Translations under genes and position numbers: made by a program | The notes under the pieces: model-generated | What the model saw: only the letters and a program-made list of their open reading frames with translations | Database searches by the model: none | What the model was told of the DNA's origin: nothing | NCBI RefSeq assembly: GCF_019740355.2 | Contig: NZ_CP091819.1 | Location: 1,488,001 to 1,552,000, forward strand | DNA from: Paracrocinitomix mangrovi | GTDB lineage: Bacteria > Bacteroidota > Bacteroidia > Flavobacteriales_D > Crocinitomicaceae | Length of the DNA: 64,000 bases | Direction of reading: 5' to 3' | Part shown: piece after piece, positions 19,303 to 28,210 of the stretch | Numbering within the stretch: position 1 is the first letter of the stretch | Layout: each line of letters begins with the position of its first letter

Positions 19303-19620
19303 CTATATAAATTGAAGTAAGGCAATCAAAACAGTGTCATGAAAACTCTGCAATTGAGACATTTAATTTAGGTAAAAATCAGTGACCCAACAATCAATGG
19401 ATAATATTAAAACAAAATTTATCCTTTCTTAAAGGAGATACAAATACACTTAAAAGGTTGTTAAAAATGGAGATTAAATAAACATTTGCTAAATATTACT
19501 TTTTTTTAGGTTCGATTTGGGTTGATTTTTAACCAGTTGCAATTATTTGAAAAATATTTGCATTTTTCTTTTTGTTATAATGAAAAAGTGATTTATATTT
19601 GCACCCCGCATTTGAAATGA
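19303..19620. other. Intergenic region between adhesin and tRNA-Val
   Basis: This 318-base gene-free stretch holds the tRNA-Val promoter at its right end. TCCTTT-ctt-AAAGGA at 19422-19436 is a short perfect inverted repeat. I found no full TAnnTTTG match on the minus strand for the adhesin gene, so its promoter is unplaced. No small gene with convincing coding features was seen. Confidence 0.5.
19571..19601 (+). promoter_or_regulatory. Promoter of tRNA-Val
   Basis: TTTG at 19571-19574 is followed by a 19-base spacer and TATATTTG at 19594-19601, the full Bacteroidota -33/-7 consensus at ideal spacing. Transcription would begin about 13 bases before the mature tRNA. Confidence 0.75.
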
Positions 19621-19695
19621 GGGCGATTAGCTCAGCTGGTTCAGAGCACCTGCCTTACAAGCAGGGGGTCACTGGTTCGAATCCAGTATCGCCCA
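19621..19695 (+). tRNA. tRNA-Val (anticodon TAC)
   Basis: The acceptor stem GGGCGAT (19621-19627) pairs with ATCGCCC (19688-19694), with A at 19695 as discriminator. The anticodon stem CCTGC/GCAGG encloses the loop CTTACAA with anticodon TAC, which reads valine codons. The T-arm TGGTTCGAATCCA is canonical. CCA is not encoded. A promoter lies just upstream and a terminator just downstream, so it is a single-tRNA unit. Confidence 0.95.
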
Positions 19696-19701
19696 CGAAT
19701 G

Positions 19702-19734
19702 AAAAGCCGGATACATTTGTATCTGGCTTTTTTG
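19702..19734 (+). terminator. Terminator of tRNA-Val
   Basis: GCCGGATAC (19706-19714) pairs with GTATCTGGC (19719-19727, one G-T pair) across an ATTT loop, followed by TTTTTT. It starts within 12 bases of the tRNA end. Confidence 0.85.
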
Positions 19735-19799
19735 CTTTCATAAATACTGCCAATTTTTTTATCCTACATTTTATCTGACATTCAACTCCTTGCCCACTC

Positions 19800-19846
19800 T
19801 TTGTGACATGTATCACAAACCTTGAAACTATAATGTTTTACCTTTC
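19800..19846 (+). promoter_or_regulatory. Crp/Fnr-type operator and class II promoter of the porin/USP genes
   Basis: TTTGTGACATGTATCACAAA at 19800-19819 is a near-perfect palindrome carrying the TGTGA-N6-TCACA core recognised by Crp/Fnr-family regulators. TACCTTTC at 19839-19846 matches the -7 consensus at 7 of 8 positions and predicts a start near 19852, which puts the operator centre at about -42. That is the classic position for an activator contacting polymerase. No -33 TTG is correctly placed, which agrees with activator dependence. The regulator itself is not in the window. Confidence 0.6.
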
Positions 19847-19868
19847 GGGTTGACCAATTTAATCCTTG

Positions 19869-21314
19869 ATGAACAAGGTACTTATAACACTCATCTTTGT
19901 ACTTCCATTTGGTGTCTTAGGGCAGGAATGTAAAGCCGAACATGATCCGGAACGTAAAGTTGTGGACACTACTGTTACCAATGTAAAAGAATATTTCCTG
20001 CATGGACATGTCAACGGGCACATCAGAAACTACTTTATGTCTACTATCAACAAAGGAAGTTTATCTGATCATTACGCAAATGCTATTGGTGGGTCAATTG
20101 GTTATTCAACCGCCTCATGGAAAGGAATTCACTTTGGTGTAAAAGGAATATTTACTTACAATCTATTTTCATCAGTTTTGGATGGTTCAGATTCTACTAT
20201 TCAAGTAGCAGGCTGGGAGCAAGAATTATTTGATGTTACCAGACCCTCTAAAAAAAATGACCTTGATAGATTAGAAGAACTTTATATTGCTTATGACAAC
20301 AAGCATCTAGGATTAAAACTAGGTAAAATAGATATTGATCAGGGTCCTCTTTTGAAAAGAAGGGATACCAGAATGAAACCATATGTTTATAAAGGATTTT
20401 GGTCAGCCATTCACCTCAATAAAAGAAATAAGAATGTTCATGATGCACATTTTGAACCAAAGAAAACATTTCACCTTTACAATGGATTTATTACCGGAGT
20501 ATCACCCAGAGGAATGACGGAATGGTATTCACTTAATGAAGCAATTGGTTTAAGTTATAATGGTCAGCTCAATGATACTGTTCACTACGAATATCATGAA
20601 AAGTCAGGAACCAAAGGACTTTTGGTAAATGGATTTTGCACCACAATTCATGAGAAGTTAAAGCTACAGGCATGGAACTACTATTTACATAAAGTTTATA
20701 ACACAACCTGGCTGCAAGCTGATGTGCGATTTAAAAAGTTTGGAGCCGGTTTACAATATGTATTTCAGGTAAGTGATCCCCATCAAAACACTTTGGCAGA
20801 TTTTGAAAGATATTTTGACCCTGAACATAAGTCAAACACACTTGCCGCTCAGATATATTACAACATTAATGATCGTTTTAGAATTAAACTGGCTCACTTA
20901 ACTTCATTAGGATCTGGAAGATTCTCTTACCCTCGCGAGTTATCAAGAGACGATTTTTATACGTCTATTTCCAGATCCAGATTTGATGGACATGGTGAAG
21001 CAAATGTAAGTTTGTTGGAAGTGACTTATCAACCAATTAAAAAACATCCAAAATCTTTGACATTAGTTGGTCAGGTTCAAATTGCTAATAATGCCCATCA
21101 TGAAGATTATCACGTGAACAAATATGAAATGCCAGATTTTGCACAGTTTAATCTAATGGCAAAATATAATTTTACCGGTAAATTTAAAGGTGTACACCTA
21201 AACTTTCTTTATGTAAACAGGTATTCAGATTTACCTTTATCAATGGGATATGATCATCAATATTACCGTACCAATCTTCATCATTTTAACCTAGTATTGG
21301 ATGTTGAGTTTTAA
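19869..21314 (+). CDS. Outer-membrane porin, OprD-like
   Basis: A 481-residue protein with signal peptide (MNKVLITLIFVLPFGVLGQ). The early segment YFLHGHVNGHIRNYFM with SIGYSTASWKGIHFGVKGIF is characteristic of OprD-like porins of Bacteroidota, which are 18-stranded outer-membrane beta-barrels for small-molecule uptake. Alternating hydrophobic/polar strands continue to the C-terminus, which ends FNLVLDVEF with the terminal aromatic residue typical of outer-membrane proteins. ATG at 19869 was chosen over an in-frame TTG one codon upstream. It lies behind a Crp/Fnr-type promoter, and the universal stress gene follows 135 bases later, so both may be induced together under energy or oxygen limitation (inference). 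The substrate is unknown. Confidence 0.75.
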   Translation: MNKVLITLIFVLPFGVLGQECKAEHDPERKVVDTTVTNVKEYFLHGHVNGHIRNYFMSTINKGSLSDHYANAIGGSIGYSTASWKGIHFGVKGIFTYNLFSSVLDGSDSTIQVAGWEQELFDVTRPSKKNDLDRLEELYIAYDNKHLGLKLGKIDIDQGPLLKRRDTRMKPYVYKGFWSAIHLNKRNKNVHDAHFEPKKTFHLYNGFITGVSPRGMTEWYSLNEAIGLSYNGQLNDTVHYEYHEKSGTKGLLVNGFCTTIHEKLKLQAWNYYLHKVYNTTWLQADVRFKKFGAGLQYVFQVSDPHQNTLADFERYFDPEHKSNTLAAQIYYNINDRFRIKLAHLTSLGSGRFSYPRELSRDDFYTSISRSRFDGHGEANVSLLEVTYQPIKKHPKSLTLVGQVQIANNAHHEDYHVNKYEMPDFAQFNLMAKYNFTGKFKGVHLNFLYVNRYSDLPLSMGYDHQYYRTNLHHFNLVLDVEF

Positions 21315-21449
21315 AAAACCAACTTCTATTTAATATTTCATGCTCCTAAGGTGGACTTAAGAACCAATTATCAATTTCATTTTTTATTTTTCTTCTTTGG
21401 TTGAAGTTTAACAAATTGTTGCTATTTTCAAACCAATCAACCTATTGAT

Positions 21450-22277
21450 ATGATCAAAGTTATTATTACTACAAATTTCACCGAAAGTGCAAGAAACGCT
21501 ATGGTTTATGCAGCTAATCTATTCGGAGTGGAAAACACACAATATTATATCATGAATACTTTCATTGATATGCCTACCAGAAATGACGGATTATTATCTG
21601 TTGAGCAAATCAGTGATAGAAGAGAAAATAAAAGACTGAAAGAAGAAGTTGAATTTTTAAAGAATCAATTTCCAAATCAGAATATTGTTGTTAAATCAAA
21701 ATCAGTTTACGGACAATTGGTACCGGCAATCAACAGCCTTGTAAAAGAAATTGCAGCACAATATGTTGTGATTGGAAACAAGAGTAAATATGATTTTGAT
21801 GCTGGAATGTTGCGCGCAAAGACATATGAAATGATTGGTAAGATTGAATGTCCAGTTTTGGCCGTACCTGAAAACAGACCATGGTTTCCGGGTGAAGGTG
21901 GACTTATTTTTGCCAGTGATTTACAGACAATCAAAAAGCCTGATCATTTAGAACCTTTGGTAAGAATTGCAAACCAGCATCAGGTTCCTGTTATGGTGAT
22001 TAATATCAAGAAACCCGAAACAGCAGCAAGTGCAGAAGAAGAAAAAGCTGACACACAGCTTTCACATATTTTTGGATCTACCAAACATGAAATGCACAAG
22101 CTTGAAGATGCAGATGTTTTAAACGGCATCAATAAGTTTGTGGAATCGCACGGAAATAGCTTATTGGTGTTATTGGCCAGAAAACAAAACTTGTTTCAAA
22201 GGTTAACACAACAATCTGTAACACAAAAAATGTCAAAATTGGCTAATCTGCCATTGCTGATTTTACATGATTATTAA
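21450..22277 (+). CDS. Universal stress protein, tandem UspA domains
   Basis: A 275-residue cytosolic protein made of two Usp-like halves (about 1-145 and 150-275), the usual arrangement in Bacteroidota. The first half begins KVIITTNFTESARNAMVYAA, the typical Usp opening strand and helix, and ends with CPVLAVPE. The second half is more divergent and ends LPLLILHDY. The ATP-binding G-2x-G-9x-G-S/T motif is not clear, so nucleotide binding is uncertain. Such proteins support survival under starvation or low oxygen. The upstream porin gene has a Crp/Fnr-type promoter, and no terminator was seen between the two, so co-expression is plausible. Confidence 0.85.
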   Translation: MIKVIITTNFTESARNAMVYAANLFGVENTQYYIMNTFIDMPTRNDGLLSVEQISDRRENKRLKEEVEFLKNQFPNQNIVVKSKSVYGQLVPAINSLVKEIAAQYVVIGNKSKYDFDAGMLRAKTYEMIGKIECPVLAVPENRPWFPGEGGLIFASDLQTIKKPDHLEPLVRIANQHQVPVMVINIKKPETAASAEEEKADTQLSHIFGSTKHEMHKLEDADVLNGINKFVESHGNSLLVLLARKQNLFQRLTQQSVTQKMSKLANLPLLILHDY

Positions 22278-22283
22278 TTGATA

Positions 22284-24659
22284 TTATTCAACATCAATTA
22301 TTACTCTTCTGTTTTGAGCGTGATCCTCTTCAGAGCAGTTTTCACCACAAGCATTAAATAGCTTACTTTCTCCGTAAGATGTGACAGCTATGCGGTCTGC
22401 TGATATCCCGTTTTTAATGAGGTATTCTTTTATTCTATTTCCTCTACGTTCAGACAACCATTGATTGTAGATTTCTGTTGAACGCGCATCTGCATAGGCA
22501 TATATTTTTACTGATTTTCCTGAATTGGATTTCAGGTTGGCAATAATTCCATCTAATGAACGATAATCTTCAGATTTAGGATAAGATGAGTTTAAATCAA
22601 AGAAAATTGTAGCATCTCCTGTTATTGAAACAACAGAAACATTATTGTGATTATTATTGACATGGTTTTCTACCGGATCTAATTCAAAATTGCCATCATT
22701 TTCTTCCAATTGATTCAGGTTATTTCCTGCTACATTATCAAGCTGTCTATATTCAAAAAATCCTCCTTTTCCCCTATACATACTTGCCAATACATTTCCA
22801 TACCTGTCTTCTACCAAAAGGTTAAACTCATCCAAATCAAATCTGTTGTCGCTTTCATCTATTTTATACAAATAAGATTGATCAGGATCTAATTGAGTGA
22901 ATATAAACTGACCTTTAGCGTTTGTATAAGTACTATCTAACAAAATCCCATCTTCTGAATAGATATAAACCTTTAACCCTTCACCAAACTCTCCTTCCAA
23001 TTTTTTGTACTGAAAATTACCCGTTACAGTCATTGTTTTTAAATCAAATACATCTTCATTTTCTGCTAATAATTCCAAGTTATTTTGATATTCAGGGCGA
23101 ATCTTTTTATATACAAACTGACCATTTTCATTGTTCTTGAGTTGAGCAACAACATTTCCTTCTTTATCAAAAATCAACAATATTAAATCTTCATTCTGAT
23201 CTCGTACGGTAAGTACGTAATTGGAATCCAAAGACAAATTTCTGAATTCAAAATTCCCTCTCTTATCTGTATACTGTTCAAATGCTAAATCGCCATCTTC
23301 TGTCATTAACATCACTTGCATACTATCGGGATATTCACCCGGAATGTTTTCATAAACAAACTGTCCTGAAACGTTCCCTCGGTTTAATTCAAAATCTGAC
23401 ATGTCCTCAGGGATAAGACTTAAGGTTCCTGCTTTTTCCATATCTATTTTTTTGTATTGGAAAGATCCTTCTCTATCTCTTATCAACTCGGCTACAGGGT
23501 TACCATCTTTATCATAAACTATTAGTTCTAAATCTTCTTCTGATAGGATTTTGACCGTATAATGCTCATAAGGTAAATTTCTAAATTTAAATTCTCCTTT
23601 ATCATCTGTTAATTGTTCAATAATTAAGTCATCATCTTTGTATAATTGCACCTTTAAATCGTTGGCATCAAGATTTAATTTTCTGTATCTGAACTTACCT
23701 GCAAATTCATTAGAAACAGTAACTATTCGTTCAACTTTAAGGTATTTGATATCATCATTTCCGGCTGTAGCAGCAACACTGTACATTCCTTGTGTTTGAT
23801 CTGGAGAAACAAAAAGCCCTAAATCATCACCTGAAGTATTAAGTGCTTCTAAATTCTCAACTTCCTTATTATAATTTAAAATCTTCCAGTACAAATCCAG
23901 CCCTCCTTTTCCTCCTTCTCTATCTGATGAAAAGAAAAGATCATGATGACTAATGAACGGAAACATTTCATTTGATTCAGTATTTACTACCTCAATATTT
24001 TCCGGAGTTCCCCATGATCCATTTATTAATTTAACCTTATAAATATCTTTCCCTCCTTTTCCACCAGACACGTCTGAAGCATAATAAAGGGTATTAGTTG
24101 TTGGATCCCAAGATGGGTGGCCAAATGAAAAATTAGGATCACAGAAAGGAAGCAATTTTTGATCAGTCCATTTACCATCCTTCATCACTGCCATGTGCAG
24201 TTGGGGCTTTCGAATCTCCTTTTTCTTCTTAATAAAAGCAATTGTTTGGGTAAAGAACACTGTATCACCAGTTATCGTAAAACACAAAGGACCTGTGTGA
24301 TTGTTATTGGACAAATCTGAAGAAAACAATTTTACATCTTTATAAACCGCTGTATCACCAAATCCATGTTTGATATCCGCCTTGAATAAATTCAAATAAC
24401 CGGTAGATTTCCAGTTATTTTCACCTAATAATACCAAGTCTGATTCACGTCCTGAAGTAAATACCAATTGATCATTATAAATAACAGGACAAAAGTCTGC
24501 AAACTTAGAGTTCAGGCCTTTTACTTCAAAAATTTCAAAGCTGTAAGACACCTCTTCTACTTTATATGTTTGGGCGAAAGATTGATTGAAAGCAAACAAA
24601 AGAAAAAGAGCAATCATCTTTTTGAATCCAGCTTTATGTAGGGGGGGAAAAGATGTCAT
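22284..24659 (-). CDS. PorE-like envelope protein: PD40 propeller, CRD-like repeats, OmpA domain
   Basis: A 791-residue protein. The start at 24659 follows the upstream PorP/SprF stop by one base; an earlier in-frame ATG (24710) lies inside that gene. The signal peptide ends FNQSFAQ. Residues about 30-310 contain WD40-like/PD40 segments (TSGRESDL, YYASDVSGGKGGKDIYKV, FFSSDREGGKGGLDLYW). Three ~100-residue tandem repeats follow (GxFxY...GxFxFxxL...DxxGNxVAxL), like carboxypeptidase-regulatory domains. The last ~115 residues are an OmpA peptidoglycan-binding domain (YADARSTEIYNQWLSERRG, SYGESK, NRRVIIDVE). The domain set resembles PorE, which tethers T9SS to peptidoglycan. It is the third gene of an adhesin-PorP/SprF-OmpA operon. 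A C7 tract lies in the signal-peptide region. Confidence 0.85.
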   Translation of the reverse strand: MTSFPPLHKAGFKKMIALFLLFAFNQSFAQTYKVEEVSYSFEIFEVKGLNSKFADFCPVIYNDQLVFTSGRESDLVLLGENNWKSTGYLNLFKADIKHGFGDTAVYKDVKLFSSDLSNNNHTGPLCFTITGDTVFFTQTIAFIKKKKEIRKPQLHMAVMKDGKWTDQKLLPFCDPNFSFGHPSWDPTTNTLYYASDVSGGKGGKDIYKVKLINGSWGTPENIEVVNTESNEMFPFISHHDLFFSSDREGGKGGLDLYWKILNYNKEVENLEALNTSGDDLGLFVSPDQTQGMYSVAATAGNDDIKYLKVERIVTVSNEFAGKFRYRKLNLDANDLKVQLYKDDDLIIEQLTDDKGEFKFRNLPYEHYTVKILSEEDLELIVYDKDGNPVAELIRDREGSFQYKKIDMEKAGTLSLIPEDMSDFELNRGNVSGQFVYENIPGEYPDSMQVMLMTEDGDLAFEQYTDKRGNFEFRNLSLDSNYVLTVRDQNEDLILLIFDKEGNVVAQLKNNENGQFVYKKIRPEYQNNLELLAENEDVFDLKTMTVTGNFQYKKLEGEFGEGLKVYIYSEDGILLDSTYTNAKGQFIFTQLDPDQSYLYKIDESDNRFDLDEFNLLVEDRYGNVLASMYRGKGGFFEYRQLDNVAGNNLNQLEENDGNFELDPVENHVNNNHNNVSVVSITGDATIFFDLNSSYPKSEDYRSLDGIIANLKSNSGKSVKIYAYADARSTEIYNQWLSERRGNRIKEYLIKNGISADRIAVTSYGESKLFNACGENCSEEDHAQNRRVIIDVE

Positions 24660-24660
24660 C

Positions 24661-25587
24661 TTATAGATATCTTGGAGATAAGTTATTGTCTTTTTTAGGT
24701 GCAAAATCAAATCCTATAAAGAATTCATGTGAACCTGCGTTATACTTTCTTAATTCAGTTAATGAAAGGTCAAATGAATAACCTAACCTCAAATAATCTG
24801 TAACGTTAAACTCTGTCACCAATACAATACTGTTTAATTTTCTTAAGGATGCTCCTATCCACCAAATCTTTTTGATCAAGGCTGAAATATTGGCATCAAA
24901 TGAAAAAGGAGCACCTTCGGCATATCTTAACATTACAGAAGGCTTAAGCACAAACCCGCTTTTAATTTCGAACACACCTCCACCCATTAACATGTAATGT
25001 CTATCCAGATAAAGTTCTGTATTAGTTGGATATCCGTCATAATTAAAAGTATGTTTGGTTAGATGATTTACAGACAAACCCGCATAAAACCTATTGGTAT
25101 AATAATAGGCTCCAAAATCAAAAGATGGAACCAAAGCACTTTCTTTTCCGCTTACATTATAAATATCAGCCTGGTTGTCAAAATCCAATTTGCTTCTGTC
25201 TAAAGTTGAATTAAAAACACCTCCTCTCAAGGCAAAAGAAAGCTGTCCTGTAGATAATTGAAGGTGATAACCTGCCGTTAATGCTCCCCAAAAATTCCTA
25301 CTTGGCCCAATCACATCATGAGCCATATTCACTCCCCAAGCTAGTTTTGTTGCACCTGCTTTTGAATGAACAGATAAGGTTTGTGTATTAGGTGCTCCTT
25401 GCATTCCGAGCCATTGTGATCTATGAACCAACACAGAGGATATCGATCTTCTAGAACCAGCATACGCCGGATTAACAGCAAATGGATTAAACATATACTG
25501 ACTGAACAAAGCATCTTGCTGTCCAAAACTCAAGTGAGTTGAAAGCATCAACATCCCTAACAACGTTATGTTCTTGAGTTTCATCAT
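24661..25587 (-). CDS. PorP/SprF family outer-membrane protein (second copy)
   Basis: A 308-residue beta-barrel protein. ATG at 25587 overlaps the upstream adhesin stop as ATGA, so it was preferred to an ATG six codons earlier. The signal peptide ends HLSFGQQ. DALFSQYMFNPFAVNPAYAG is the highly conserved PorP/SprF opening, followed by the family's HRSQWLGMQGAP. It should anchor the type B adhesin encoded directly upstream. The OmpA/PorE-like gene follows after one base, so all three are one transcript with coupled translation. It differs clearly in sequence from the copy at 12121-13107, consistent with each copy serving its own adhesin. Confidence 0.92.
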   Translation of the reverse strand: MMKLKNITLLGMLMLSTHLSFGQQDALFSQYMFNPFAVNPAYAGSRRSISSVLVHRSQWLGMQGAPNTQTLSVHSKAGATKLAWGVNMAHDVIGPSRNFWGALTAGYHLQLSTGQLSFALRGGVFNSTLDRSKLDFDNQADIYNVSGKESALVPSFDFGAYYYTNRFYAGLSVNHLTKHTFNYDGYPTNTELYLDRHYMLMGGGVFEIKSGFVLKPSVMLRYAEGAPFSFDANISALIKKIWWIGASLRKLNSIVLVTEFNVTDYLRLGYSFDLSLTELRKYNAGSHEFFIGFDFAPKKDNNLSPRYL

Positions 25588-28124
25588 TTCATTAGTTGAA
25601 GCCAACCTGTTTCAGTTGGTCCATCAGTAAATGTTATTGTATAAAAATATGTTCCTGAAGGCGCTTCTGAACCATTCAATAATGTGCCTTGCCAACGAAC
25701 CAAATCGTTGTCATAGCCTAATTCATCAAATACAATATCGCCCCAACGATTATAAATCACCACTTGATTATCAGGGAAAGACTCAATTCCTATAATTTTC
25801 CAGAACTCATTTAAACCATCATTATTAGGAGTAAAAGTGTTGATCGCTTCAATTGTACAATTTGGATCATTACTTACCGAAACTAAAACAGAATCTGTAA
25901 ACTGGCAACCACCAGAAGTAGTAATGTCTACAAAGTAATAAGCTGTAGTATCAACAGGAAAAGTAATATCAGCTGAATTTTGATTTGTAATTCCTGGACC
26001 ATTCCAAACATAATCAACTCCGCCGGTTGCATTTAGTGTTACTGAAAACCCTTGACATTGCGTTGCATCACTTCCTGCATCAACCGAAGAACCATCATCC
26101 AAGGTTAGATTTATATATAGTGTATCCTTGCATCCGACACTAGAAAAACCTATTACTTCCACAACAACATCTGCTGCAGGCGTGATTGTATAAGAATTAG
26201 TAAATGATCCACCTGCATCCCAGTTATAAGCTGAACAGCCAGAAGCTGTTAATGTTACTGCATCTCCATTACAAAAAGTTTGATCTGGGGATGCAGTTAA
26301 TGGTGGCGCAGGTGAAACTGTAACGATCATTTGATCAGTGCTAGTACAACCTGCTAAACTTGTTCCTGTTACAGTGTATACGTTTGTTCCGACAGGTGGC
26401 ACAAAAGGCACACCATCTGTTATACCTGTATCCCAAGTATAAGTGTTGGCACCTGCACCATTTAGAGTTACTGCAACTCCTTCGCAAACAGATTGATCAA
26501 CCCCTGCACTGGTATTTGGAATAGAATCTACCAAAACAATTACTGTATCATTGGCAGGACAAAATCCCGCACCTGCACCAGTAACTACATAATAATTTGT
26601 TCCTAAAGGTGGAGTAAAGGCTACTCCATCTATTACACCTAAATTCCATGTATAAGCTGATGCAGAACCTGAAGCTGTTAGTGTTACCATTTGACCATCA
26701 CATACTGCTTGATCAGCACCGCCATCAACCGTTACAACAGGTAAGACTTCAATATTAATATCATCCGTATTTACACATCCATTTGCATCAGTTCCGGTAA
26801 CTGTATAACTATTTGAACCTAAAGTAGGTGTAAAAGGCGTACCATCTGTTACTCCACCTGTCCAAACGTAAGATACTCCGCCTGTTCCATTTAAAGTATA
26901 TGAATTTCCGTCACAGATAGTATCATCTGCTCCGGCATAAATGGTTGGTAAATTATACCATGTAACTACAACATTATCTGTAGCTGTACATCCAGTACCA
27001 CTGGTTCCTGTAACCGTATAAGTATAAACACCGGGTAAAGAAGTAAATGGAACTCCATCTCCAAAACCGGAATCCCACGTATAAGAAACCGCATTACCGG
27101 TTCCCGTTAATGTAACCTGATCTCCATCACACAAAGACTGGTCTGCTCCTGCACTAACAATTGGTGCCGGATCCACAGTAATTGTAATTGAATCAGATGC
27201 CGAACAAACTCCACTTGTTGCAGTTAAAAAATACTCAGTTGTCACAGTTGGAGAGGCAGTAATATTCAAAGCTGTTGAAGAAGACAATCCTGTTGAAGGC
27301 GTCCACAAATAAGTAGAGGCATTAGAAACTGTAGCATTAATTGTGTGACTAGCTCCCTCACATATTGTAACATCCGGAGTTGCTTCTACTGTAATTGCCG
27401 GTGGATCAGCCAAGATAAATGTATCAGGGCAGGTAAAACAGTTATTAGCATCATACATCTGAACATAATAAGTTCCTGCACTTAAACCTGAAATTGTTTG
27501 TGTTGTTCCTGAAGGCATCCATTGAAATGTATATGGAGGAGTTGCACTCCCAACCGTAGCAGTCAAAGATCCATCAGATCCTCCAGCACAAGAAATGGGA
27601 CTAACAACAGAAATGGTTGCTGTAGGGGTTGTAGCAGATGAAATCCAAATCTCATAGTTCATATCTGCATTTCCTCCATTTACTGAACCACCGCTGTTGG
27701 TATATGATCCTCCTGGATAAATGCTGTTAAAATCGTATAAAATTGGCATTGAGCCTTGAATTCTGAAAGTATATTGAAAACCAGCAGTTAGATTTGGTTC
27801 TTGCCCACAGTTTAAGATAAATTCATAAGTTGGTGCAGTACCTGTTCCGCTCACATCATGATTTGCAGAGTACAAAAGTGCACCTCCTACTCCAACGCCT
27901 TGATAAATACTTAAGGTGTATGTTCCTGAAAAACCACCATTTCCCTTGATATTTAAATTGGTTAAAATTCCACTTGTACCACAACTGAATGATTGTTGGT
28001 GATCTGAATCAGAGGTCCCGTTAGTATGGTTCCAATAACTATCATCCATGTATGATGGACATTGCGCATAAACTTCATTAAAAAGCAATGCAATAAAAGG
28101 CAATATGAACAATAGCTTTTTCAC
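25584..28124 (-). CDS. T9SS type B surface adhesin with Ig-like repeats
   Basis: An 846-residue secreted protein, start GTG at 28124, with signal peptide (MKKLLFILPFIALLFNEVYA). An N-terminal Cys-containing domain of about 150 residues is followed by one SprB-type repeat (about 175-245, SGLSAGTYYVQMYDANNC). Seven Ig-like modules of about 70 residues follow (GADQxxCDGxxVTLTxxG...YTW...GVPFxP...YTVTGT...GC), and then the type B sorting domain (INTFTPNNDGLNEFWKI, IYNRWGDIVFD, TYFYTITFTDG). T9SS should export it and the adjacent PorP/SprF should hold it. It heads a three-gene operon. The repeat family differs from the 17-repeat adhesin but is clearly related. The ligand is unknown. Confidence 0.88.
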   Translation of the reverse strand: MKKLLFILPFIALLFNEVYAQCPSYMDDSYWNHTNGTSDSDHQQSFSCGTSGILTNLNIKGNGGFSGTYTLSIYQGVGVGGALLYSANHDVSGTGTAPTYEFILNCGQEPNLTAGFQYTFRIQGSMPILYDFNSIYPGGSYTNSGGSVNGGNADMNYEIWISSATTPTATISVVSPISCAGGSDGSLTATVGSATPPYTFQWMPSGTTQTISGLSAGTYYVQMYDANNCFTCPDTFILADPPAITVEATPDVTICEGASHTINATVSNASTYLWTPSTGLSSSTALNITASPTVTTEYFLTATSGVCSASDSITITVDPAPIVSAGADQSLCDGDQVTLTGTGNAVSYTWDSGFGDGVPFTSLPGVYTYTVTGTSGTGCTATDNVVVTWYNLPTIYAGADDTICDGNSYTLNGTGGVSYVWTGGVTDGTPFTPTLGSNSYTVTGTDANGCVNTDDINIEVLPVVTVDGGADQAVCDGQMVTLTASGSASAYTWNLGVIDGVAFTPPLGTNYYVVTGAGAGFCPANDTVIVLVDSIPNTSAGVDQSVCEGVAVTLNGAGANTYTWDTGITDGVPFVPPVGTNVYTVTGTSLAGCTSTDQMIVTVSPAPPLTASPDQTFCNGDAVTLTASGCSAYNWDAGGSFTNSYTITPAADVVVEVIGFSSVGCKDTLYINLTLDDGSSVDAGSDATQCQGFSVTLNATGGVDYVWNGPGITNQNSADITFPVDTTAYYFVDITTSGGCQFTDSVLVSVSNDPNCTIEAINTFTPNNDGLNEFWKIIGIESFPDNQVVIYNRWGDIVFDELGYDNDLVRWQGTLLNGSEAPSGTYFYTITFTDGPTETGWLQLMK

Positions 28125-28210
28125 CTGAATAGTGCGAATTTAATCATTTTAGGTATGTATTTCAAAACGAACACCATACACTATACGTTGGGTAGATTAA
28201 AAAAGATGCT

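Noticed and set aside
19621-19695. tRNA-Val as an integration site for a mobile element
   Set aside because: No integrase, direct repeat of the tRNA 3' end or compositional change was seen on either side. Its neighbours are ordinary envelope genes.
22275-22300. TAATTGAT...ATCAATTA hairpin between the USP and OmpA genes as a terminator
   Set aside because: The arms are perfect but entirely A/T-rich, with no T-run on either strand, so termination is doubtful; it also contains both stop codons.
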